11,793 nucleotides of DNA, taken from contig JAADDZ010000002.1 in the NCBI GenBank assembly GCA_013153635.1, positions 1 through 11,793 on the forward strand. The letters are read 5' to 3'. The number at the start of each line of letters is the position of its first letter. Within the stretch, counting starts at the first letter, position 1. Positions 5,898-11,793 of the stretch are shown here, in pieces. Under the pieces are notes generated by a model. That model did no database searches, was not told the DNA's origin, and worked only from the letters and a program-made list of their open reading frames with translations. This DNA comes from Aquificota bacterium (GTDB lineage Bacteria > Aquificota > Aquificia > Aquificales > Hydrogenothermaceae). A program made the position numbers and the translations under genes.

Positions 5898-8735
5898 TTA
5901 TCCCCCTATACTTGTTATTTCAATATCCATTTTTTTTAATTCCTGCAAGCATCTATCACATACAGGTTGCCCATTTTTCCCGACAGATAAATCATAAATC
6001 CAGCACCTAGGGCATTTTTCTCCTAAAGCTTTCGTTATTCCAATTATAACATTTTTTGATTCTTTTCCTTCAAGTACTATGTCTGCATCAACCTTGTCTA
6101 CAAGCTCCACTTGACTTACTGTAAAAAAGTATTTTATCCAATTTATACGTTGTTCTATCATATTTTTCAAATTTTCGTCAAGTTTTAGCAAAACTCTTGC
6201 TTCGTATGGGTGTCTAATAAGCCCGTTATTTCTTGCATGTTCTAACGCAGTCATTATATCACTTCTTAGTTTTAAAAGCTCTTCATAAGTTTCTTCAAGT
6301 TCTTTGTCAATATAATCAGTGTTAGGTACTGGCATCTCTTCTAAGTGGATACTTTCTTTCAAAGATGGATTTATATTTTTTGTGTATTCCCAGATTTCTT
6401 CAGCTGTAAAAGAAAGAATAGGAGCTAATATCCTTGTAAGGGAATCTAACAGATAGTACAGCACCGTTTGGGCAGAGCGTCTCTCTATCGATTTTGGGGC
6501 ATATACATAGAGTCTATCTTTGAGTATGTCTAGATATATAGCTGACAAATCTACTATCATAAATTTTTTCAATGTATGATAGATTCTGTGGAATTTATGT
6601 TCTGTATAAGAGGCGTGGGCTATCTCTATGATACGCTGTAATTTTGATAGTATCCATCTGTCTAATTCTAGCATGTCTTCGTACGCTACTAAGTCTTTGT
6701 TTATATCAAAATCATACAGATTTCCAAGAAAATACCTAAAGGTATTTCTTATCTTTTTATAATCGTTAGCAATATTTTTGATAATGTTCATACCTATTTT
6801 TATATCTTCAGTGTAATCCTCTGTTACTACCCATAATCTTAAGATGTCTGCTCCATACTGCTTAATGACCTTCTCTGGAGCGATAACATTCCCTAGGGAT
6901 TTTGACATCTTTCTGCCTTTTTCATCTAATATAAACCCGTGGGTCAAAACACTATCATACGGCGCTCTCTCATAGGAGGCTATACTCTCTAACAGAGAAG
7001 ATTGAAACCAGCCTCTATGCTGGTCAGAGCCTTCTAAATATATATCAGCAGGCCATCTAAGCTCTTTCCAATCTCCATATTTGAGAACACAGGCATGGGA
7101 TACCCCTGAATCAAACCATACATCTAAAATATCTTCTTCTTTTTCAAAATTTGTACTTTTGCAGGTTGGACATTGGAAACCTTCTGGAAGAAGTTCTTTT
7201 GCATCTTTTTCAAACCATATATCTGCTCCGTATGGATAATTTTGTACAAGATTCGCCACATATTCAAAGATTTCTTCATCAGAGACGATAGTCCCACAGT
7301 CTTTACAGTAAAAAACAGCGATTGGCACTCCCCATATTCTCTGACGAGATATACACCAATCTGGTCTATTTTCTACCATTGATTTTATCCTATTTTCTCC
7401 CCAATGAGGTATCCATTTTACCCTTTCTATCTCTTTTATAGCTTCTCCTCTAAGAGTCGCTCCATTCTCTAATATGGCGTCCATAGAGATGAACCATTGA
7501 GGAGTTGCTCTAAAAATCACAGGGTTTTTACATCTCCAGCAGTGAGGATACGAGTGTTTTATCGTTTCTTTGTACAAAAGAGCGTTTTTTTCTTCAAGTT
7601 TTTCAATTATCACAGGATTAGCATCAAAAACTCTTAGACCTCTAAGCCACTGGGGAACTTCTTCTGTAAATCTTCCTTCATCATCTACAGGAGCAAAAGG
7701 TTTTATCCCGTACCTACTACCTATAACATAGTCTTCTTGACCATGCCCCGGAGCCATATGTACAAGACCTGTTCCTGTACCAAGCTCTACAAACTCTGAT
7801 AGATAGATTTTTGAAACTCTATCTATAAAAGGGTGGTAGTATTCTAAGAATTCTAAATCTCTTCCTTTTACTTCTTTGTATATCTTTCCCTTAATTCCTG
7901 TAATTTCTTGGAAAGAATCAGCTAGCTCTTTTGCTACAATCAGCATACCTTTTTCAGTATCAAGAAATAGATAATCGAACTCGGGGTTTACCATTATTCC
8001 TAAGTTTGCAGGTAAAGTCCACGGGGTAGTTGTCCAGATAACAGCGTACACATCTTTTTCTATATCAAATGGAGGCTCCACAAGTTTAAAAGCGACGTAT
8101 ATAGAAGGGTCTTTTTTCTCTTGATATTCTACCTCTGCTTCTGCCTCTGCTGTTTTGTCATATATACACCAATAAACAGGTTTTAATCCTCTATAGGCAA
8201 CTTTCTTTTTGAAGACTCTACCTAATTCTCTTATCTCTTGAGCTTGGTAAGATGGATTCATAGTGAGGTACGGTTTTTCCCAATTGCCGATTATACCAAG
8301 TCTTTTAAATTCCCCTTTTTGAATTTCTACAAACTTTTGGGCGTAATCCCTACAAAGTCTCCTAAACTCCGCTTTTGGAATATCTTCTTTTCTTATTTTT
8401 TTCTTGGAAAGCTCTTTTTCTACATTTCTTTCAATTGGTAAACCATGACAGTCCCAACCGGGAACGAAAGGAGCATCTTTACCAAGCATCGATTGGTACT
8501 TAACAAGAATGTCTTTTAGTATTTTGTTCAACGCATGTCCTAGATGTATGTGTCCATTAGCGTAGGGAGGACCATCATGAAGTATGTACTTTTCCTTTCC
8601 TGTTCTTTCTTCTCTCAACTTTTTGTACAAATTAAGATTTTCCCATTTTTCTATAATTTGAGGTTCTTTCTTAGGTAAATTTCCTTTCATTGGAAATTGA
8701 GTTTTAGGTAAATTTAGTGTATCTTTAAACTCCAA
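5898..8735 (-). CDS. ileS: Isoleucyl-tRNA synthetase
   Basis: IleS charges tRNA-Ile with isoleucine in the cytosol and edits mischarged valine. The 945-residue length fits the bacterial type. The class I HIGH motif is HLGH (64-67) after PPYANGH, and KMSKS is at 609-613. The CP1 editing domain shows WTTTPWTLPANLG (234-246) and GTGLVHMAPGHGQEDY (321-336). DVWFDSG (538-544) and GSDQHRGWFQSSL (569-581) are also standard. A C-terminal zinc site is formed by Cys908, Cys911, Cys926 and Cys929 in a CPRC...CDRC pattern. An internal CWRC (399-402) pairs with no clear second half. The start is TTG at 8735: it gives the conserved family N-terminus MEFKDTLNLPKT and has a strong GGAGGA 8 bases upstream, whereas the first ATG lies 15 codons further in. 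It is the first gene of an operon with the HU-type gene and thyX. Confidence 0.97.
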   Translation of the reverse strand: MEFKDTLNLPKTQFPMKGNLPKKEPQIIEKWENLNLYKKLREERTGKEKYILHDGPPYANGHIHLGHALNKILKDILVKYQSMLGKDAPFVPGWDCHGLPIERNVEKELSKKKIRKEDIPKAEFRRLCRDYAQKFVEIQKGEFKRLGIIGNWEKPYLTMNPSYQAQEIRELGRVFKKKVAYRGLKPVYWCIYDKTAEAEAEVEYQEKKDPSIYVAFKLVEPPFDIEKDVYAVIWTTTPWTLPANLGIMVNPEFDYLFLDTEKGMLIVAKELADSFQEITGIKGKIYKEVKGRDLEFLEYYHPFIDRVSKIYLSEFVELGTGTGLVHMAPGHGQEDYVIGSRYGIKPFAPVDDEGRFTEEVPQWLRGLRVFDANPVIIEKLEEKNALLYKETIKHSYPHCWRCKNPVIFRATPQWFISMDAILENGATLRGEAIKEIERVKWIPHWGENRIKSMVENRPDWCISRQRIWGVPIAVFYCKDCGTIVSDEEIFEYVANLVQNYPYGADIWFEKDAKELLPEGFQCPTCKSTNFEKEEDILDVWFDSGVSHACVLKYGDWKELRWPADIYLEGSDQHRGWFQSSLLESIASYERAPYDSVLTHGFILDEKGRKMSKSLGNVIAPEKVIKQYGADILRLWVVTEDYTEDIKIGMNIIKNIANDYKKIRNTFRYFLGNLYDFDINKDLVAYEDMLELDRWILSKLQRIIEIAHASYTEHKFHRIYHTLKKFMIVDLSAIYLDILKDRLYVYAPKSIERRSAQTVLYYLLDSLTRILAPILSFTAEEIWEYTKNINPSLKESIHLEEMPVPNTDYIDKELEETYEELLKLRSDIMTALEHARNNGLIRHPYEARVLLKLDENLKNMIEQRINWIKYFFTVSQVELVDKVDADIVLEGKESKNVIIGITKALGEKCPRCWIYDLSVGKNGQPVCDRCLQELKKMDIEITSIGG

Positions 8736-8743
8736 AGTTAAAG

Positions 8744-8749
8744 TCCTCC
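8744..8749 (-). promoter_or_regulatory. Ribosome binding site that fixes the TTG start of ileS
   Basis: Read on the minus strand, GGAGGA spans 8749-8744 and sits 8 bases before the TTG at 8735-8733. No ATG or GTG lies in the correct window. The strong site plus the conserved IleS N-terminus immediately after the TTG decide this start. Confidence 0.75.
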
Positions 8750-8755
8750 AGAAAT

Positions 8756-8783
8756 TTGATTAGAATTTATATTATAGTATTAT
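8756..8783 (+). promoter_or_regulatory. Candidate promoter for the cupredoxin-like lipoprotein gene
   Basis: TTGATT (8756-8761), the same -35 hexamer as before the DUF507 gene, is followed after 16 bases by TATTAT (8778-8783). Transcription would begin near 8790, about 33 bases before the ATG at 8824. On the opposite strand a perfect TATAAT (8776-8771) overlaps it and could be the ileS -10, but its -35 (TTTTCC at 17 bases) is poor. I see no T-box leader or other riboswitch: the ileS leader is too short. Confidence 0.4.
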
Positions 8784-8823
8784 TACCATATTAGGAAAAG
8801 CGAAACTGTTAGGTTAACTATTT

Positions 8824-9252
8824 ATGTCTAAATATAGAGATTTGATGCTATCCCTTCCAAAATCTTTAAAGAAAATAAAAAAACTCGTCTTGATTTTCGC
8901 TATATTTATTTTTTCTTGCACCAAAACAGAAGAAGCCCCACAAATAGTTGTAGATATTAAAGTCTCTAAGAAAGGGTACTCCCCAAACTACATAAAAATT
9001 CCTCAAGGCTCTGTAGTTCTGTTTAGGATAACCGCTATAGATGAAGGTATAGGAGACGATTACTCACAGCGTTACTACGGACACTGTTTTTATATAACAC
9101 CTCCCTACGATGTGATGATAGAAAATATAAAAAAAGGGGAAACTAAAACAGTAAAAATAAAGATGATATATCCGGGAAAACATATATTTACCTGTCCATA
9201 CTGTTCTGGTTTTTTCCCAACCAAAGGAGAAATAATTGTAATATCTGAATAG
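8824..9252 (+). CDS. Cupredoxin-like lipoprotein
   Basis: A 142-residue exported protein. A basic n-region (PKSLKKIKK, 12-20) and hydrophobic LVLIFAIFIF (21-30) end in a lipobox-like IFSC, so Cys32 is the probable lipidated residue and the mature protein is membrane-anchored on the outside. The rest resembles the cupredoxin_1 beta sandwich: YSPNYIKIPQGSVVLFRI (52-69), a GHCFYI strand (86-91), KKGETKTVKIK (103-113) and YPGKHIFTCPYCSGFFPTKGEIIVI (116-140). Copper-ligand positions are unusual. His87 fits the first His and Cys124 the Cys, but the expected later His and Met are missing and there are extra cysteines, Cys88 and Cys127. The M1 start makes a long n-region; Met8 is a possible alternative. 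The ribosome binding site is weak. It may be an electron-transfer, copper-handling or heme-oxidase-like subunit, but no partner gene adjoins. Confidence 0.7.
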   Translation: MSKYRDLMLSLPKSLKKIKKLVLIFAIFIFSCTKTEEAPQIVVDIKVSKKGYSPNYIKIPQGSVVLFRITAIDEGIGDDYSQRYYGHCFYITPPYDVMIENIKKGETKTVKIKMIYPGKHIFTCPYCSGFFPTKGEIIVISE

Positions 9253-9265
9253 ATATTCGCTTTTT
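9240..9265 (+). terminator. Possible weak intrinsic terminator after the lipoprotein gene
   Basis: AATATCT (9240-9246) and AGATATT (9251-9257) form a perfect 7-base stem around GAAT. A CGC and five T residues follow (9261-9265). The hairpin spans the stop codon of the lipoprotein gene. The stem has a single G/C pair, so it would be weak, particularly at high temperature. Confidence 0.33.
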
Positions 9266-9356
9266 ATATTTATACTAATTAAACATAAACATAAAATCAC
9301 CGAACAATATAAAAAATTTAAAGCGGGTGTCATAAAATCAATTGCTTAATAACTAA

Positions 9357-9380
9357 AATTTGTTACAAGTTAAACAAATT
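9357..9380 (+). repeat. Inverted repeat abutting the GGDEF-gene ribosome binding site
   Basis: AATTTGTT (9357-9364) and AACAAATT (9373-9380) are perfect 8-base arms around 8 bases, and the right arm directly touches the GGAGGT site at 9381-9386. It may be an operator or an RNA hairpin affecting translation of the diguanylate cyclase. The rest of the 139-base gap (9253-9391) holds no gene and no convincing promoter: TAAAAT boxes occur, but without a -35. Confidence 0.38.
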
Positions 9381-9391
9381 GGAGGTATGTT

Positions 9392-10456
9392 ATGAAAATA
9401 GAAGAAAAAATTTTGGATATAAAATGTAATCTATGTCAAAAATTTGATAAAAAAGATGAGTTTTCTGACAGAGAAAAAAGACAGATTGCTAGTATAACAA
9501 AGAATACTCTTCATTTCTTGATAAAAAAGGGAATCCCTTCAACTCCTAAGAACTTTAGAAGATGGTTCAATGTGTTTACGTACCTAGCAGAGCATAACCT
9601 TTTAGAAGAGAACATACCAGAAGAAAAACTTATAGATATATGTAAAACCCTAGCAAAAGAAGAAGAAAACGTAAACAGTATAAAAATAAAAAAAGAGCTT
9701 AAAACAACCACCGAAGTTCTCGACCAGTCTCTAAAAGAGATTTTACAGATAACAAACCAGTACTCAAAAAACCTGAACAAAGGGGACAAAGCCCTAACCG
9801 ATGCCTCCCAGAAGGTAAACGATAAAGAACTAAAATCTGTACTAAACTACATATTAGATGAAATGAAAAAAATCAAAAAAGAAAACGAAAACTTTAAAAA
9901 GAAAATAGAAGAAGAAAACAAAAGAGTAGCAAAGTTAAGAAAACAACTCCAGATAGTAGAAACAAAAGCCAACACAGATTATCTTACTGGTCTGTACAAT
10001 AGAAGGGCTTTTATAAAGATAATCAACGAGTATTTTCAAGGATACAAAGAATTTGGAGCTGTATTTTCTCTTATACTTTTTGATATAGATAATTTCAAAA
10101 AGATAAATGATACTTACGGACATCACATAGGAGATGAAGTACTAAAAGATGTAGCAAATGTACTAAAAAAATATCTTAGACCTGAAGATATACCAGCAAG
10201 ATTTGGAGGTGAAGAGTTCGCGGTAATTGTTTCTGATGCTGATAAAGAAATCGCCTCAAAAGTAGCCCACAGATTACGTAAGGTGATGGAAACAAGACAT
10301 TTAAAACTAAACGACAGTACAGTTATAGACTACACTGCAAGCTTTGGAGTAGCTTCTGTAGAAGAAGGGTTTGAAAACGTTGACCAACTTATAAAAAAAG
10401 CTGATGATAATCTATATAAAGCTAAAGAAAATGGTAAAAACTGTGTAATAGTTTGA
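9392..10456 (+). CDS. Diguanylate cyclase (GGDEF domain), soluble
   Basis: This protein should make cyclic di-GMP from two GTP. The C-terminal half (about 190-354) is a full GGDEF domain: DYLTGLYNRRAF (196-207), LFDIDNFKKINDTYGHHIGDEVL (229-251) with metal-binding Asp231, and the active-site GGEEF at 272-276. RPED (263-266) lies five residues before GGEEF, the classic product-inhibition I-site, so feedback control by c-di-GMP is expected. Residues about 155-193 are a Lys/Glu-rich coiled coil that could mediate dimerisation. The N-terminus (1-130) is helical and includes KGIPSTPKNFRRWFNVFTYLAEH (46-68), an IP-x-TP-x-N/Y-x-x-WF segment seen in other cytosolic GGDEF proteins, and a CNLC pair (12-15). 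There is no membrane segment. GGAGGT lies 5 bases before the ATG. It is the first gene of a close-packed cluster. Confidence 0.93.
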   Translation: MKIEEKILDIKCNLCQKFDKKDEFSDREKRQIASITKNTLHFLIKKGIPSTPKNFRRWFNVFTYLAEHNLLEENIPEEKLIDICKTLAKEEENVNSIKIKKELKTTTEVLDQSLKEILQITNQYSKNLNKGDKALTDASQKVNDKELKSVLNYILDEMKKIKKENENFKKKIEEENKRVAKLRKQLQIVETKANTDYLTGLYNRRAFIKIINEYFQGYKEFGAVFSLILFDIDNFKKINDTYGHHIGDEVLKDVANVLKKYLRPEDIPARFGGEEFAVIVSDADKEIASKVAHRLRKVMETRHLKLNDSTVIDYTASFGVASVEEGFENVDQLIKKADDNLYKAKENGKNCVIV

Positions 10457-10677
10457 TGATAGTAGACGTAAAGGTAAAACCAAACTCAAAGAAGGAACAG
10501 ATATTAAAGATAGATGAGAACTCTTTTGAAATAAGAGTAAAAGAACCCCCAGAAAAAGGAAGAGCAAATCAAAAAGTTATAGAACTGCTAGCAAAATTCT
10601 ATAAAATACCAAAATCAAAAATAAAGATAAAAAAAGGAAAAACCTCTTCTAGAAAAATCATCGAGATAGAAATTTGA
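10456..10677 (+). CDS. DUF167 / YggU-family small protein
   Basis: This 73-residue protein belongs to the DUF167 (UPF0235, PF02594) family. Hallmarks, counted from the ATG, are VDVKVKPNSKKEQI (3-16), a short beta hairpin ending in FEIRVKEPPEKGRANQKVIELLA (24-46), and the final KGKTSSRKIIEI (60-71). The family has a small alpha/beta fold and no established biochemical function. The ATG at 10456 overlaps the stop of the GGDEF gene by one base in a TGATG arrangement, so translation is coupled. An in-frame TTG one codon earlier (10453) is possible but less attractive. There is no cysteine and a high Lys content. Its place after a diguanylate cyclase gives no clear clue to function. Confidence 0.9.
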   Translation: MIVDVKVKPNSKKEQILKIDENSFEIRVKEPPEKGRANQKVIELLAKFYKIPKSKIKIKKGKTSSRKIIEIEI

Positions 10678-10698
10678 AAAAATCACACTATTGTTTTA

Positions 10699-10707
10699 TG
10701 TTATAAC
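10699..10707 (+). promoter_or_regulatory. Possible internal extended -10 promoter before the DUF815 gene
   Basis: TG at 10699-10700, one base, then TATAAC (10702-10707) makes an extended -10 element 26 bases before the preferred ATG at 10733. No -35 hexamer is visible. It could allow separate expression of the DUF815 and DUF445 genes, but the match may be chance. Confidence 0.25.
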
Positions 10708-10732
10708 TCAAATCTTAGATAAAGGAAGTTGT

Positions 10733-11536
10733 ATGTTTCCAAAGCACATTTTAGAAAAGATAGATATACTTTTGGATAGATATATATCTACAGATATAGA
10801 CCTAAACCTAGAAGAAAACTATGCGTTTATCTTTGAAGAAAACCTAAAACCTATCAAGAACTTTGTAAAAGTAGATTTAAATGACCTAATTGGTATAGAA
10901 GACCAAAAAGAAAAACTGTTAAAAAACACCCAAAGGTTTCTAAAAGGAAAACCAGCCAATAATGTACTTTTGTGGGGAGAAAAAGGTACAGGAAAATCTA
11001 GTTTAATAAAAGGAATGCTAAATCTATATTATTCTCAAGGACTTAGAATGATACAGGTCTTAAAACACAATATACTCTCAATCTTTGACCTATTTGATTT
11101 TATAGAAGAAAACCAAAAATACAGATTTATAATCTTTATAGATGACTTTTCGTTCAATGAAAATGAACCCCAGTTCAAAGAGCTTAAAACTATACTAGAT
11201 GGTGGACTGTACCAAATCCCCAAAAATTTACTATTTTATGCCACATCAAACAGAAAAAATCTAATCCCCATAAAATTCTCTGATAGAGACCCCGATGAGA
11301 AAAACATAGAAGAAAACTTACAAGAAAAGCTCTCTCTAGCTGAAAGGTTTGGGCTTAGGATAGGATTCTTTAAGATGTCCCAAACACAGTACCTACAAAT
11401 AGTTGATTACTATGCCCAAAAATACAATATAAATACTCCTAAACATATATTACACCAGCTAGCAATTAGATTCGCTTTAGACTACGGTAGAAATGGCAGA
11501 ACCGCTTATCAATTTATTAAAAATTTGGATTACTAA
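10733..11536 (+). CDS. DUF815-family AAA+ ATPase
   Basis: This is an AAA+ family ATP-binding protein of the DUF815 group (PF05673), whose cellular role is not established. I chose the ATG at 10733 (267 residues), because AAGGA at 10722-10726 is 6 bases upstream; the longer frame would start with a TTG at 10691 that has no ribosome binding site. Numbering from 10733: a helical N-domain (1-45), the lead-in [19 protein letters not shown] (52-70), [17 protein letters not shown] with Walker A at 82-90, RFIIFIDD with Walker B Asp137-Asp138, the [10 protein letters not shown] loop (156-165), sensor-1-like YATSNR (169-174) and ERFGLRIGF (204-212). All nucleotide-binding elements are intact, so it should be active. 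It is soluble and probably hexameric by analogy with other AAA+ proteins. The next gene starts 1 base after its stop. Confidence 0.92.
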   Translation: MFPKHILEKIDILLDRYISTDIDLNLEENYAFIFEENLKPIKNFVKVDLNDLIGIEDQKEKLLKNTQRFLKGKPANNVLLWGEKGTGKSSLIKGMLNLYYSQGLRMIQVLKHNILSIFDLFDFIEENQKYRFIIFIDDFSFNENEPQFKELKTILDGGLYQIPKNLLFYATSNRKNLIPIKFSDRDPDEKNIEENLQEKLSLAERFGLRIGFFKMSQTQYLQIVDYYAQKYNINTPKHILHQLAIRFALDYGRNGRTAYQFIKNLDY

Positions 11537-11537
11537 A

Positions 11538-11793
11538 ATGGACTGGTCTTTCATCATTCCTCCTTTACTTGGAGCTTTTATAGGTTATATAACAAACTGG
11601 TTAGCCATAAAGATGTTATTTAGACCTTACGAAGAAAAATATCTATTTGGGATAAAATTACCATTTACCCCCGGTTTGATACCCAAAAGAAGAAAAGAGA
11701 TAGCAGAATCTATAGCCAAAACTATAGAAGAACATATCCTTCCAGCAGAAAAACTGAAAAAAATATTTGAAGAGAGCAATTACAAACAAAGAC
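11538..11793 (+). CDS. DUF445-family membrane protein, N-terminal part (cut by right edge)
   Basis: Eighty-five codons are open from an ATG at 11538 to the window edge. An N-terminal membrane segment (about 4-28) contains [19 protein letters not shown], and it is followed by [21 protein letters not shown]. These are the two signature blocks of the DUF445 family (PF04286), bacterial membrane proteins of unknown function that usually end with a second membrane segment after a long helical region. Only the first part is visible here. The start is 1 base after the DUF815 stop, with no strong ribosome binding site of its own, so translation is probably coupled to the ATPase. That suggests, but does not prove, that the AAA+ protein and this membrane protein work together. 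Confidence 0.88.
   Translation, partial: MDWSFIIPPLLGAFIGYITNWLAIKMLFRPYEEKYLFGIKLPFTPGLIPKRRKEIAESIAKTIEEHILPAEKLKKIFEESNYKQR

Noticed and set aside
8736-8823. T-box riboswitch or other leader regulating ileS
   Set aside because: The leader is under about 90 bases with no specifier stem, T-box sequence or terminator/antiterminator pair.
9193-9204. CPYC as a glutaredoxin active site in the lipoprotein
   Set aside because: Glutaredoxins have CPYC near the N-terminus after a beta strand. Here it is near the C-terminus of a cupredoxin-like beta sandwich, at the position of copper-ligand loops.
9064-9333. 89-residue minus-strand frame across the lipoprotein gene end and the following gap
   Set aside because: It mostly mirrors the lipoprotein gene, has no family resemblance, and no ribosome binding site was noticed.
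10691-10732. 14-codon N-terminal extension of the DUF815 protein from a TTG start
   Set aside because: No ribosome binding site precedes the TTG, while AAGGA lies at the right distance from the ATG at 10733 and the extension lacks family character.

Overview
The window looks like ordinary chromosome from a thermophilic, AT-rich bacterium. My best guess is the Aquificota, close to Hydrogenothermaceae such as Sulfurihydrogenibium. This is inferred from the low GC, heavy use of AAA, GAA, ATA and AGA codons, Lys/Glu/Ile-rich proteins, a double-length DUF507 protein and the overall gene set. No database was searched. Genes are tightly packed: the longest gap between genes is about 140 bases. I see no rRNA, tRNA, CRISPR array, insertion sequence or phage gene.

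Layout. (1) 1-91, minus: the first 30 codons of an AAA-ATPase-like/PD-(D/E)XK-type protein that runs off the left edge. It diverges from hisD (166-1446, plus). (2) 1521-2069, plus: a DUF507 protein with its own good-looking promoter; it is an internal tandem duplication. (3) 2181-4498, plus: a close-packed set made of a degenerate receiver-like protein, a GDP-mannose mannosyl hydrolase-type Nudix protein, an unrecognised 118-residue protein and a citrate synthase. (4) 5596-4502, 5896-5606 and 8735-5898, minus: an operon transcribed ileS, then an HU/IHF-type DNA-binding protein, then a long and divergent ThyX-family protein. It converges on the citrate synthase gene with 3 bp between stop codons. 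(5) 8824-9252, plus: a lipoprotein with a cupredoxin-like fold, divergent from ileS. (6) 9392-11793, plus: a probable operon of a GGDEF diguanylate cyclase, a DUF167/YggU protein, a DUF815 AAA+ ATPase and a DUF445 membrane protein cut off by the right edge.

How it fits together. Most genes are housekeeping: histidine synthesis, isoleucyl-tRNA charging, nucleoid structure, thymidylate synthesis and central carbon metabolism. No new multi-gene system is evident. The least explained parts are the divergent ThyX with an insertion of about 105 residues, the receiver that has lost its phosphorylation residues, the cupredoxin-like lipoprotein with a non-standard cysteine site, the duplicated DUF507 protein, and the GGDEF-DUF167-DUF815-DUF445 cluster, whose start carries an inverted repeat next to the ribosome binding site.
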